From Branchipolynoe longqiensis (lineage: Eukaryota; Annelida; Polychaeta; Phyllodocida; Polynoidae): a stretch of 64,000 bases of DNA. Position numbers and translations under genes: made by a program. Location: NCBI GenBank assembly GCA_030323885.1, contig CM059194.1, positions 3,027,291 to 3,091,290 on the forward strand. Direction: 5' to 3'. Positions 10,410-21,039 of the stretch are shown piece by piece (the first letter of the stretch is position 1; each line of letters opens with the position of its first letter). The notes below the pieces were generated by a model. It was given only the letters and a program-made list of their open reading frames with translations. It made no database searches and was not told the DNA's origin.

Positions 10410-10762
10410 GTTAACAGAGACCAGACGGGATGGCCGAATGAGTTCGTCCATCTCCCATGCTGGTAGATCATGGGGTCGTGGGTTCGAACCTTGGTCGAGT
10501 CAAACCAATGACTTGAAAATTGGGGCTTGTCACTTCCTAGCCAGGCGCTCAGCATTATTAGGACAGGGCAAGGACTGGTGTGGTCAGTGTCAGGATAATG
10601 TGACTGAGTGGGATACCAGGTCATGGTGCCGGCGACCTGGTTTCCCAGTGAGACAGCACTATAAAGTCGCCATGAGTGCACACTGTCACAAGTCGGTACC
10701 CATCCTGATATGACCTTAGATGTTGCTAGGACATAAAACAACAAACAAACAAACAAACAAAT
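10410..10762 (+). repeat. SINE-A copy, full length
   Basis: This is the best-preserved copy of the main SINE family. The tRNA-like head carries an A box TGGCCGAATGAG (10431-10442) and a perfect B box GGTTCGAACC (10481-10490). It is followed by the SINE-A body (CTTCCTAGCCAGGCGCT, ATTATTAGGACAGGGCAAGG, AGCACTATAAAGTCGCCATG, GGTACCCATCCTGATATGAC) and an (ACAA)n tail at 10737-10762. It has no protein product. Transcription would be by RNA polymerase III and mobility would depend on a partner LINE. It lies at the right edge of the 33-bp satellite. Confidence 0.85.
10431..10490 (+). promoter_or_regulatory. Internal RNA polymerase III promoter of SINE-A
   Basis: The A box TGGCCGAATGAG (10431-10442) and B box GGTTCGAACC (10481-10490) are spaced as in a tRNA gene. 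The same pair occurs at 41563-41574 and 41616-41625. Confidence 0.7.
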
Positions 10763-11109
10763 AAAGTTAGTAACACACCACCTGCAACAGTACACCACCT
10801 GCATTAGTAACACACCACCTGCAACAGTACACCACCTGCATCTTTGTACCCCTGTAGCAGCTCGCCGGATGGCATCTATTTAGCAGCGTCCCGTGGTTAG
10901 GAACCCACACAGTCGCCTACCGACATCCTGTCGTCACCACCCACCCCACCCTCACCCCTACCCCTACCTCCACCCACACCCCCATCCGCATCCCCATCCC
11001 CTCACGCTCAATCCGCGCATGCGCACACCTGGAACAGGTTGCTTCCGGAAGTGGCCGGCAGGGGTTATTATGTGTGTGCGCGAGTGCGAGTGGGAGTGCG
11101 AGTGCTGGT

Positions 11110-11390
11110 TCGTTAGAGTTTTACATCTTGACAACATCTAAGGTAATGTCAGGACGAGTACCGACTTGAACATTCATGGTGACTTTATAGTGCTGCCCCA
11201 TTGGGAAATCAGGCTGCCATCATCAGGAACCGATATCCCACTCAGTCACATTATCCTGATACTGAGCTAACCAGTCCTTGCCCTATCCTATTAATGCTGA
11301 GGGTTAGGCTCGGTAGCGACAAGTATCAATTTGATAAGTCATTTGTTTCACTCGACCAGGAATCAAAGCATGTGCTTTACCGATTCGAAG
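11110..11390 (-). repeat. SINE-A copy lacking a clear tRNA head
   Basis: In reverse this carries the SINE-A body from the 3' end (TTTTACATCTTGACAACATC) to the tRNA-side junction (GTTTCACTCGACCAGGAATC, then CTTTACCGATTCG). The B box is degraded. The adjacent stretch 10935-11010 is C-rich (CCCATCC units), and 11072-11108 holds a few GCGAGTGC units. Confidence 0.75.
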
Positions 11391-11394
11391 TGTG

Positions 11395-12215
11395 AGTCTG
11401 AGTGTGTGTACGAGTGAGTTTGTTATTGTGTGTGGGGTAGTGAGTGAGTGAGTGAATGAGTGAGTGAGTGAGTGGTCACTGAGTGAGTGAGTGTGTGAGT
11501 GGGTGAGTGAGTGAGGGTGTGAGTGAGTGTGTGAGTGAGTGAGTGAGTGGGTGAGTGGGTGAGTGAGTGGGTGAGTGAGTGAGTGAATGAGTGAGTGAGT
11601 GAGTGAGTGGTCACTGAGTGAGTGAGTGAGTAAGTGAGTGAGTGTGTGAGTGGGTGAGTGAGTGAGTGAGTGCTTGTGTGGGTGGGCGAGTGTGTGGTGA
11701 GTGAGTAAGTGTGTGGGTGAGTGAGTGGTGTGTGAGTGAGTGAGTGGGTGAGTGGTGAGTTGGTGAGTGAGTGTGTGGGTGAGTGAGTGGGTGGGTGAGT
11801 GTGTGGGTGGGTGAGTGAGTGAGTAGTGAGTGAATGAGTGAGTGGAGTGAATGGTGATGAGTTAGTGAGTGAGTGAGTGAGTGAGTGAGTGAGTGAGTGA
11901 GTGAGCGAGTGGGTGTGTGAGTGTAAGTGTGAGTGTAAGTGAGTGAGTGTGAGAGTGAGTGGGTGAGTGAGTGAGTGAGTGAGTGAGCGAGTGGGTGAGT
12001 GAGTGGGTGAGTGAGTGGGTGTGTGAGTGTAAGTGAGTGAGTGTGAGAGTGAGTGTGAGAGTGAGTGAGTGAGTGAGTGAGTCTGTGAGTGAGTGGGTGT
12101 GTGAGTGTAAGTGAGTGAGTGTGAGAGTGAGTGGGTGAGTGAGTGAGTGGGTGAGTGAGTGGGTGTGTGAGTGGGTGTGTGAGTGTAAGTGAGTGAGTGT
12201 GAGAGTGAGTGTGCA
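11395..12215. repeat. GTGA tetranucleotide array
   Basis: About 820 bp of GAGT/GTGA repeats with GTGG, GTGT and GTAA variants. The 337-residue minus-strand open frame (His/Ser/Leu/Thr) is a repeat artefact. Confidence 0.92.
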
Positions 12216-12477
12216 GGGAGGTCTCGCGGGGAGAGGTGGGTGTGAGGGTATGTGTGGGTGTGTGTCGGTTGGGTCATTGCCGCAGTGCCTGGCAATCGTC
12301 TTATATCATTATTACACACGTGTGCGCATGACCACGTGTTAGCACCTGGCCCGTGGCCTGTAGTCGGTTCCAGCTGAGACGTCGGTATGCGCGCGCATGC
12401 GCAGTCCGTGTGCTCGTCTAATCTAAACCCTGTCAAATCTCGCTCACCTTCCCTCGCCTGTATCTGTGCTTCATCCC

Positions 12478-13768
12478 CCCCCCCTTTTCTCCGGTCTTCT
12501 CCTGTCTTCTCCTGTCTTCTCCTGTCTGCTCTGGTCTTCTCCGGTCTTCTCCGGTCTTCTCCTGTCTTCTCCTGTCTTCTCCTGTCTTCTCCTGTCTTCT
12601 CCGGTCTTCTCCTGTCTTTTCCTGTCTTCTCCTGTCTTCTCCTGTCTTCTCCGGTCTTCTCCTGTCTTCTCCTGTCTTCTCCTGTCTTCTCTGTCTTCTC
12701 CTATCTTCTTCTCCTGTCTTCTCTGGTTTCTCCTGTCTTCTCCTGTCTTCTCTGTCTTTCCTGCTCTTCTGCTGTCTTCTGCTGTCTTCTTGCTGTCTTC
12801 TGCTGTCTTCTGCTGTCTTCTGCTGTCTTCTGCTGTCTTCTGCCGTCTTCTGCCGTCTTCTGCTGTCTTCTGCCGTCTTCTGCTGTCTTCTGCTGTCTTC
12901 TGCTGTCTTCTGCTGTCTTCTGCTGTCTTCTGCCGTCTTCTGCTGTCTTCTGCTGTCTTCTTCTGCTGTCTTCTGCTGTCTTCTGCTGTCTTCTGCTGTC
13001 TTCTGCTGTCTTCTGCCGTCTTCTGCCGTCTTCTGCTGTCTTCTGCTGTCTTCTGCCGTCTTCTGCTGTCTTCTTCTGCTGTCTTCTGCTGTCTGCTGTC
13101 TTCTTCTGCTGTCTTCTGCTGTCTTCGGTTGTCTTCTGCTGTCTTCTTCTGCTTGCTTCTTCTGCTGTCTTCTGCTGTCTTCTTCTGCTGTCTTCTGCTG
13201 TCTTCTGCTGTCTTCTCCTGTCTTCTCCTGTCTTCTCCTGTCTTCTCCTGTCTTCTCCTGTCTTCTCCGGTCTTCTCTGCTCATCTGCGGTCTTCTGCGG
13301 TCTTCTGCTGTCTTCTGCTGTCTTCTGCTGTCTTCTGCTGTCTTCTGCTGTCTTCTGCTGTCTTCTGCTGTCTTCTGCTGTCTTCTGCTGTCTTCTGCTG
13401 TCTTCTGCTGTCTTCTGCTGTCTTCTGCTGTCTTCTGCTGTCTTCTGCTGTCTTCTGCCGTCTTCTGCCGTCTTCTGCCGTCTTCTGCCGTCTTCTGCCG
13501 TCTTCTGCTGTCTTCTGCTGTCTTCTGCTGTCTTCTACTGTCTTCTGCTGTCTTCTGCTGTCTGCTGTCTTCTTCTGCTGTCTTCTGCTGTCTTCTGCTG
13601 TCTTCTGCTGTCTTCTGCTGTCTTCTGCTGTCTTCTGCTGTCTTCTGCTGTCTTCTTCTGCTGTCTTCTTCTGCTGTCTTCTTCTGCTGTCTTCTGCTGT
13701 CTTCTGCTGTCTTCTGCTGTCTTCTGCTGTCTTCTGCTGTCTTCTGCTCTCATCTGCTCTCATCCACT
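12478..13768. repeat. 10-bp CT-rich array (TCTTCTGCTG / TCTTCTCCTG)
   Basis: About 1.29 kb of 10-bp units fall in four blocks: CTCCTGTCTT (12490-12770), CTGCTGTCTT (12770-13205), CTCCTGTCTT again (13205-13275), and CTGCTGTCTT again (13290-13750). Interspersed 5-bp and 3-bp slips change phase. None of the three codons offered by the unit in any plus frame is a stop, which explains the 467- and 454-residue open frames. These are not genes. Confidence 0.93.
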
Positions 13769-13774
13769 CTCATC

Positions 13775-13843
13775 CACTGTTATGTCCTAGCAACATCTAT
13801 GATCATATCAGGATGGGTACCGACTTGTGACAGTGTTTTTTTT
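13775..13843 (-). repeat. SINE-A 3' fragment
   Basis: ATGTCCTAGCAACATCTATG and GGATGGGTACCGACTTGTGACAG (reverse orientation) mark the 3' 65 bp of SINE-A, joined directly to repeat X. Confidence 0.7.
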
Positions 13844-14038
13844 CTTGAAGATTTATACTGCCTATTATGGATAAGTCTCAATAGACTTGTTTTCACCATT
13901 AGACAGTTTGTCGATAGAAAGCCCGAGTCTACACTTTTACCGACCCAAGGGATTTTTAACCTCCCACACCACATAGACATGGTATGAGAGCAACTGGCCT
14001 TTGATGACGCTGTAAGTTATCCACAGCGGTGGAAATCC
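13844..14038 (-). repeat. Dispersed repeat X, copy 1
   Basis: About 195 bp recur in opposite orientation at 53317-53513. Shared blocks include GGATTTCCACCGCTGTGG, GTGGTGTGGGAGGTTAAAAA, TCCCTTGGGTCGGTA and AATGGTGAAAACAAGTCTAT. No open frame or terminal repeats are evident, so the class is unknown. Confidence 0.75.
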
Positions 14039-14204
14039 AAATTGGCAGAGGTGTGCACTCATGTCAGTCAAGTCGATTGTTGCGTACAGACAAGCGTCGC
14101 TTCTTATCCCGGGCGTGGTACCTTCTTTTGTCCACGTGGCCGGGCGTTTGGTCCGGCATGCTTAATCGTTATATGCACTTTGATGTGACTATTTGCATAT
14201 TGGG

Positions 14205-14340
14205 AGTGGGGGAGCGGGCGGGGGAGCGGGCGGGCGGGGGAGCGGGTGGGCGGGGGAGCGGGCGGGCGGGGGAGCGGGCGGGCGGGGGAGCGGGCGGGCG
14301 GGGGAGCGGGCGGGCGGAGGAGCGGGCGGGGGAGCGGGCC
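14205..14340. repeat. G-rich 16-bp array (GGGGGAGCGGGCGGGC)
   Basis: About eight units have G runs of 3-5 on the plus strand, giving strong G-quadruplex potential. Arg/Gly/Ala-rich open frames here are artefacts. The flanking 14341-14558 is GC-rich and unassigned. Confidence 0.88.
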
Positions 14341-15059
14341 GACAGCGTCTACCCACCCGACGTGTCACTAACAACACACCGCCAGCACGGTGGGCGGCTT
14401 GTTAGTGGGGCGGGGCCCGGTGCCTGCCGTGGTGGTTAGGCCGTTCCCGTTATTAGGGGTAATCACCGAGGGGGCCGTGTGGCGGTAATCATCGGTTCGT
14501 TAGCGTTTGCGGCCCGCCCTGACGGCACGCAGTAACCGGCGTGTAACGTGTGGCTGACTACAGTAAAACCTCTCTAATTCGACCGACCATGGCACCGACT
14601 TTAAATGGTCCATTTAGGGAGGTGGTCGGGTTAGGGAGTTTAACCAAAAAATTGTTACACTGGTATTGTACGGGCGATATTTTGGGACCCAAATAACACG
14701 ATCGATATAGGGGAGTGGTCGATCTGTGGATGTTGGTCGGTTATGTGGCTGTCACACTACGACGACAAGGCCGACGACAGCCCAACGACTTGTCGTTTTG
14801 CTCTGTCGTCGGCTGTCGCTACGGTGTCGTTATGTTGTCGTTCGGGTGTCGCAGCGACACCTCCGCGACACCTCCAGTTTCTCCACTGTCACCGGGTTGT
14901 CGTCGGGTTTTTGGCCATGTTGAAAAACCTCGACGACACCCGGCGACAGAAGATGTCGTTCGGCTGTCGTTATGCTGTCGCTATGATGTCGTCTTTGTCG
15001 TTAAGCTGTCGTTAAGCTGTCGTCGCTGTCGTTAAGCTGTCACCGCGTCCATTTGGCGT

Positions 15060-15275
15060 CCATTTGGCCGTGTGTCTGTGTGTCTGTGTGTCTGTGTGTG
15101 TGTGTCTGTGTGTGTGTCTGTGTGTGTGTGTCTCTGTATGTGTCTCTGTGTCTGTGTGTGTGTGTCTGTGTGTGTCTGTGTGTGTGTGTCTCTGTGTGTG
15201 TCTCTTTGTCTCTGTGTGTGTCTGTGTGTGTCACACACACACAGACACACACAGACACACACACAGAAACACAAG
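15060..15275. repeat. TGTGTCTG microsatellite
   Basis: This is a TGTGTCTG/TGTCTCTG tract ending in a reverse-complement CACACACAGACA segment (15231-15272), so the end can fold back on itself. Confidence 0.9.
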
Positions 15276-15289
15276 AATGGGACGGTCCA

Positions 15290-16620
15290 AACATGGCTCA
15301 GTTTAGCTTGCTTTGAGGGATGTTAGGACCGTCCCAAATATGAAGACTGCTTCCTAACAGGTCCGCCGCATAGTCTAATACACATGTTTGTACCGTCCCA
15401 TTTCCGAAGCAAGAAGAAAAGACCCCCCCCCCCCCCCCAAAAAAAACACGCCAAAAACGGGCCGTTTTAACGGCGCCGTTTAGTAATGCTGCAGTCCTGC
15501 AGCCAGTGACCGCTAGGTCACAAACCCCCCAATAAGTAAGTAAGTAAGTCCCATTTCTTCATATATCATATGGAGACTGCTTCCTAACAGGTCCGCCGCA
15601 TATACCTACATGTTTGCACCGTCCCATTCTTCATATTTCTCATGAAGACTGCTTCCTAACAGGTCCGCCGCATAGTCTAGTACACATGTCTGTACCGTCC
15701 CATTTCTTCATATATCATATGGAGACTGCTTCCTAACAGGTCCGCCGCATATACCTACATGTTTGCACCATCCCATTCTTCATATTTCTCATGGAAACTG
15801 CTTCGTGTGTGTCTGTGTGTGTGTAGTGGTGTGTCTCTTTGTCTGTGTGTGTGTCTGTGTGTCTGTGTGTGTGTCTGTGTGTGTATCTGTGTCTGTGTGC
15901 ATGTCTCTGTGTCTGTGTGTGTATCTGTGTCTGTGTGTGTCTCTTTGTCTCTGTGTGTCTGTGTGTGTGTCTCTGTGTTGTGTCTCTGTGTCTGTGTGTG
16001 TGTCTCTGTGTGTGTGTGTCTCTGTGTGTGTCTGTGTGTGTGTGTCTCTGTTGTGTCTGTGTCTCTGTGTGTGCGATAAACCACTCACACTCACTCACAC
16101 TCATGTCTCTGTGTTGTGTCTGTGTGTGTGTGTCTGTGTGTGTGTGTGTCTCTGTTGTGTCTGTGTCTCTGTGTGTGCGATAAACCACACACACTCACAC
16201 TCACTATCACACTCACTATCACACTCACACTCACATTCACACTCACTATCACACTCACTATCACACTCACTCACATTCACACTCACTATCACACTCACAC
16301 TCACTATCACACTCACTATCACACTCACTATCACTCACATTCACACTCACACTCACACTCACTATCACACTCACTATCACACTCACTATCACACTCACTA
16401 TCATGAGCCATGTTTGCTCCGTCCCATTCTTCATATTTCTCATGAAGACTGCTTCCTAACAGGTCCGCCGCATAGTCTAATACACATGTTTGTACCGTCC
16501 AATTTCTTCATATATCATATGGAGACTGCTTCCTAACAGGTCTGCCGCATAAACCTACATGTTTGCACCGTCCCATTCTTCATATTTCTCATGGAAACTG
16601 CTTCATGTGTGTCTCTGTGT
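15290..16620. repeat. 76-bp tandem repeat clusters interleaved with TG and CACT microsatellites
   Basis: Units of about 76 bp (core GACTGCTTCCTAACAGGTCC, then GCACCGTCCCATTCTTCATA) occur at about 15295-15415, 15548-15800 and 16405-16605. They start, for example, at 15572, 15647 and 15724. Between them lie (TGTGTCTC)n at 15800-16070 and (CACTCACACTAT)n at 16080-16400. The order unit-cluster then TG tract with GTAGTGGTGTGTCT occurs twice, about 810 bp apart, indicating a higher-order duplication. Confidence 0.85.
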
Positions 16621-16930
16621 GTGTAGTGGTGTGTCTGTGTGTGTGTCTGTGTGTGTGTGTGTCTGTGTGTGTATCTGTGTCTATGTGTGTGTCTCTGTGT
16701 CTGTGTGTGTGTATCTGTGTCTCTGTGGGTGTCTCTGTGTGTGAGACACACACAGAGACACACACAGAGACACAGAGTCACACACAGACACTCACAGATA
16801 CACACACACATATACACACACACAGAGACACACACACAGATACAGACACAGAGACACACATAGCCACACACAGAGACACAGAGTTACACAGACACACACA
16901 CAGACACACACAGAGACACATACACACACT
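16605..16930. repeat. TGTCTG / CACAGA mirrored microsatellite
   Basis: A (TGTGTCTG)n arm (16605-16745) is followed directly by a (CACACAGA)n arm (16746-16930), so the tract forms a long imperfect palindrome. Confidence 0.88.
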
Positions 16931-17217
16931 GTCACTTTGGTGGGGGGGGCACTGTCGCGGCACTGTCGCGGCACTGTCGCGGCACTGTCGTCCAACTTGG
17001 CCCGAATTTGCATATGTCGTCGGGTTTTCACAAAATCCAAGTCGCTGGGCTGTCGTCGCCCCTTGTTGTCGTAGTGTGACAGGGGCATTAGAGAGGTTTT
17101 AGTGTATATGTAAGTGGAACTACTGCCGGCCGGGAACCAGCATTCCGGGCCCCATTGCGCAGACTCGGGATTATGTGCGTGATGGATCAGGCATGCCATT
17201 GTTGGCTTGTATGTGTG

Positions 17218-17935
17218 GGGTTTTATGTCCTAGCAACATCTATAGTCGTATATCAGGATGGGTACTGGCTTGTGTCAGTGCACACTTATATGGAGATTGT
17301 ATAGTGCTTCCCCATTTGGAAACCAATCCACTGGCATCACGACTCAATTTTCCACAGGGCGTGGTGACCGAATCGGTAGAGCGGGGCCTTCCGGGTGGAA
17401 GGTCGATTCCTGGTCGAATCAAACCAATGACTTACAAAATTTCTGCTACCTAGCCAGGCGCTTGGCATTAATAGGATAGGGCAAAGACTAGTTTGCTCAG
17501 TGTCAGGATAATGTGACTGAGTGGGATATCGGGTCATGGTGCTGGTGGTCTGATTTCCCAGTGGGGCAGCACTATAAAGTTGCCACGATTGTGCACTGTC
17601 ATAAGTCAGTACCCATCCTGATATGACCTTAGATGTTGCCAGGACGTAAAACTCCAACAACCAACCTCTGTGGTCATATTAGAATGGGTACCGACTTGTG
17701 ACAGTGCACACTAATAGTGCTGCCTGTTTGGAAGTGGAACACCAGGCCGCTACCACCATGACCCAATATCCCTCTGGGTCGCACTATCCTGAATCTGATA
17801 CTGTGCTAACCAGTCCCCGTCCTATCCTATTAATACAGATCGCCAGGCTAGTTAGTGACAAATATCAATTTGTAAGCCATTGCTTTGACTCGGCTGGGAT
17901 TCGAACTCCCGACCTTCCACCCGAGAGCGCGTCGC
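17218..17935. repeat. Three clustered SINE-A copies (minus, plus, minus)
   Basis: There are three pieces: 17218-17356, minus, 3' half only; 17357-17668, plus, head with ACCGAATCGGTAGAGCGGGG and a tail at AACTCCAACAACCAACC; 17669-17935, minus, whole body with a B box readable in reverse (GGGATTCGAACTCC). The plus copy begins where the first minus copy stops. A GGGCGTC hexamer/heptamer repeat follows at 17935-17970. Confidence 0.8.
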
Positions 17936-18069
17936 GCGTCGGGCGTCGGGCGTCGGGCGTCGGGCGTCGGTGGGAATTATGGTTGCGATGATCTAAAATT
18001 TAACCGAGATCTCGCAACATCGCCACAGCGCGAAGAGATCCAGTCAGCCATGCGTGCAAGAGTGCCAGT

Positions 18070-18350
18070 CATGGCGGCAGCAAGTAGGGTGGGTGTGATG
18101 GGGGGGGGTGGAAGGTGGGGGGGGGGAGACTTTGTTTTTGTTGCCTTGTTGAGGGGTTATTTGTGTGTTGTGTGGTGTGGGTGAGGGGTAGCGTGTGTGT
18201 GGGGATGTATGTATGGAAGGTGGGGAGGGACTTTGTTTTGTGTTGTTTTTGTTGTTTTGTTGAGGGTTTATATGTTATTTTTTGGGGGCGTGTGGATAGA
18301 GGGTGTGTATGTGTGTGTGTGTGTGTTTGTGGAGGGAGTGAGGGGTGTTT
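18070..18350. repeat. G/T-rich low-complexity tract
   Basis: GGGGGG runs and TTTGTTGTTTTG-type units. Two relatives of the stretch GGTGGGG-GACTTTGTTTT-GTTGTTTTGTTGAGGG occur at about 18105-18165 and 18215-18265. Confidence 0.7.
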
Positions 18351-18473
18351 CTTGTACACCCAGTGTAACAATCTGTGTCTCCACCACCTGAATCTGAACT
18401 AAAGCGTGTCAACCGACACAGGTTGCCATGACAATATTGGTAGCACTATCTCAAAGTTACTGCGAGTTGTATC

Positions 18474-18826
18474 AAAGCTGCATAGTCCGATGAAGCATCA
18501 AATTTTCAAAACCAAAACAATTATCTGGAATTGATTCTACATATCTAACTTAGATACTGATGTATGTATTAAGCATTTGTTGCCACATAGCAGGGAATAC
18601 TGAGGCAATTTAATACAACATGTTACTGCTAAAGCCTATGGTGTCAGAGTTTTGGCGTGCTTGCCAAAACTAATTTGACATGTTCGCACTTCAAATATCT
18701 CAAAACATAACTGTTTAAAATAAACAGGACTTGAAGCTAAAGTAAGGTACATTATAACGATCAGGTTAATCTATTTATCTCAGAAAAATTACAGAAACTC
18801 AACTCCATCGGACTATGCAACTTTAA
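18474..18826 (+). mobile_element. MITE-1 copy, complete
   Basis: The left end AGCTGCATAGTCCGATG starts at 18476 and the right end CATCGGACTATGCAACT is followed by TTAA (18823-18826). At about 350 bp it is a good reference copy: left subterminal CAAAACCAAAACAATTATCT, middle GGTGTCAGAGTTTTGGCGTG, right subterminal TTATCTCAGAAAAATTACAG. Confidence 0.8.
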
Positions 18827-18945
18827 TGTGGCGTCATTCTATTGCCATGGTAACGTGGTTGGTGAAACGGGGTCGTGCTAAGTAGGACTAGGTGTGCCCG
18901 TTGATATATAAGAGGGCACCAGGCGAGCCTGGGGGGTGGGAGGGG

Positions 18946-19230
18946 GAGAAGTGGAGGTTACATACATGTGGGGGTACATACATGTGGGGGTACATACATG
19001 TGGGGGTAGATATATGTGGGGGGTACTTACATGTGTGGGGGAAGGGTGGGGTGTGAAGGGCGGGGGGAGAAGTGGAGGGTACATACATTTGGGGGGTACA
19101 TAATGCGGGGGGGAGGGTGGGGTGGGGAGGGGGAGGGGGGAGAAGTGGAGGGTACATACATGTGGAGGGTACATACATGTGGGGGTGTACATACATGTGG
19201 GAGGTACATACATGTGGGGTGTGGGGTGTA
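18946..19230. repeat. 16-bp array (TACATACATGTGGGGG) with GA-rich spacers
   Basis: Units containing the palindrome ACATGT next to a G run are repeated, interrupted three times by a GGGGAGAAGTGGAG spacer (18946, 19068 and 19138). Confidence 0.85.
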
Positions 19231-19600
19231 TGTGGGGAGGGGAGAGGCACGGTCCGCTGCCGCCAGCCATCGCTATTGCAAGAAAGGGTGCACAGTCTGC
19301 GTTCGTTATCAAATTGTCGTCTGCTTTCACCAAATATTGCTAAATCGAGCAAAATTCCACCACCAAAATTGTTAGAAATTCACTGAAACTTGCCGAGTGG
19401 GTGTACTTCTATCGGAATAGCTGTATGTAATCAATGGCTCTTTAGCTAGATGTCAAAGTGTAGAGGATTGGAGAGGGGAAGGTGGGGGTTGAGAACCCTC
19501 ATGTTTGTTTGTTTATCATCAATCTGGGGATGGATATAGGTGGCCTTAAGGGGTGCAACTTCGTCACGGTTCTTGTGGCAATAAAGGGTAAATTGAAATA
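19231..19600. other. Unassigned sequence
   Basis: No gene, RNA or repeat is recognised here. Confidence 0.45.
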
Positions 19601-19985
19601 GAGAAAGGACCAGACGGATGGCCAAATAAGTTGGAGTGTCTGTCTCCTATTTTGGGAGGTCGGGGGATCCGAACCCATGAGTTTGTGGGTTTGAACCATG
19701 GTCGAGTCAAAACCAATGACTGAAAAATTAGTACTTGTTGCTTCCTAGCCTGGTGCTTGGCATTATTGGGATATGGCATGGAATAGTTAGATAGTGTCAG
19801 GAAAATATGACTGAGCTCAGTGTCAGGAAAAGGTGACTGAATGAGGTATCGGGTCATGGTGCCAGTGGCCTGGTGTCCCAGTGGTGCAGCACTATAAAGT
19901 TGCCATGAGTGCGCACTGTCACAAGTCGGTACCCGTCCTGATATGACCTTAGATGTTGCTAGGACGTAAAACAACAACAAAAAAC
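19600..19985 (+). repeat. SINE-A copy
   Basis: The head GACCAGACGGATGGCCAAATA and B-box region GGGTTTGAACC are followed by the SINE-A body. A short internal segment is duplicated (ATATGACTGAGCTC, then AAGGTGACTGAATGAG, about 19800-19840). The tail is AAAACAACAACAAAAAAC. Confidence 0.82.
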
Positions 19986-20169
19986 AGCATGACATAGAGA
20001 AATGGGGGCGACTCTGTCTGCACTAACTGACCCTTGTGACTCCCCTCACAATAACATGGCCTTAAAGCGATATACAAGAACACATTACGTCACTTTAAAA
20101 GGGCAGGGCTTCCATTTAAATATCTGCAAAGTTAACCATTAGTTAATGTGACTTCAAACTGAAGTCACT

Positions 20170-20335
20170 GAGCCCGGCGGCGGAATTGGTAGAGCGCGGG
20201 CCTCGCGTTCTGGAGGTCGGTAGTTTGGTTCCCGGTCGAGTCAAACCAATGACTTATAAAATTGATACTGTCACAAGTGGGTACGTGTTCTGATATGACG
20301 CCAGTTGTCATAGATCTTGTTAGGACGTAAAGCTT
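20170..20335 (+). repeat. SINE-A copy with internal deletion
   Basis: A tRNA-like head (AATTGGTAGAGCGCGGGCC, then GGTCGAGTCAAACCAATGAC) jumps directly to the 3' end (GATACTGTCACAAGTGGGTA, then GTTAGGACGTAAAG). About 150 bp of body are missing. Confidence 0.7.
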
Positions 20336-20775
20336 TTAGCATTCGTTCTCAAGGGGAGCAAAATCCCCAAAGAAAGATTCAGCGAGTGAAGCAGGATCTA
20401 AGTTAGATACGATCCAGATGAAACCTAGATAATGCCAAATAAAGAAAACAAAATGGTGATCACCCCCCTCCCCATGCCTGAAATGTTGCCCGCTCATGAT
20501 TACATTTGTTTTAAACGTTAAAAATGCGTTGGACTAGCAGCAATTCAACTTTACTAAGGATACAATTGAAACTACTAGAACTGTATGATATAATATATTT
20601 TAAAATGACAATACAATGTTTGTTGTTTGACTGAAAACATTGTGACGTGTACATGAATGACATGTAATCCTTTTATCAGTCCAGTATGGTCCAATTTTCT
20701 TTTTAAACGCACCACAAAAAAACTAAAAACAAAAACCTCAGGCCCGACCCTGATCTGTGCAAAAGGACGATCGCC

Positions 20776-20856
20776 AACTTAAAAACATATTTATTTGGTT
20801 AGTGCTTTGGTTTTGAAAATATACTTTCATCGGATTACTGCACAACTTTAAATGCT
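20776..20856 (-). mobile_element. MITE-1 left-end fragment
   Basis: TTTGGTTTTGAAAATATACT, TTCATCGGATTACTGCACAAC and TTTAAA match the family's end read in reverse. Confidence 0.55.
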
Positions 20857-21039
20857 GGTCAGCGCAGAACGGCCATTGTGAAATAGTGATTTTGCAGCAC
20901 CAGGTGTGGTCAAGGTGACACCGGCGCATGCGCACCGTCCGTACAGCCACGTCCATCCAATGAGCATCGATCGCATTGGGCGAGATGGGGGCGAGAGAGT
21001 CTAGTCGTTAGAGGGCCCACTTCCGGTGTGTTTTGCGGG

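Larger units (their letters stand above)
14741..17091. mobile_element. Element E1 (CACAC-ended, TTA-flanked, TGTCG-saturated)
   Basis: The left end reads TTATGTGGCTGTCACACTACGAC from 14741. The right end, reverse-complemented from 17090, reads TAATGCCCCTGTCACACTACGAC. The shared inner part continues with CGACGACAGCCCARCGACTTG. Both flanks (14760-15050 and 16930-17075) are saturated with TGTCG/CGACA motifs. The middle is filled with TG/CA microsatellites and a 76-bp repeat. It has no coding capacity. The ends match the family of elements at 34103, 51046, 52076 and 43662. Confidence 0.7.
14559..17106. mobile_element. TA-flanked mariner/pogo-like MITE split by E1
   Basis: The left end is TA (14559-14560) then CAGTAAAACCTCTCTAATTC. 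The right end reads TTAGAGAGGTTTTAGTG then TA (17105-17106), giving a 17-bp terminal inverted repeat CASTAAAACCTCTCTAA. TA duplication and a CAGTA-type terminus are typical of mariner/pogo-type elements. The MITE's own sequence is 14561-14740 and 17091-17104; element E1 fills the rest. Confidence 0.65.

Noticed and set aside
11423..12436. 337-residue His/Ser/Thr frame (minus)
   Set aside because: GTGA tetranucleotide array artefact.
12387..13830. 467- and 454-residue plus-strand frames
   Set aside because: They follow entirely from the 10-bp CT array, whose unit contains no stop in any plus frame. The protein is only SSAVFCCLLL-type repetition.
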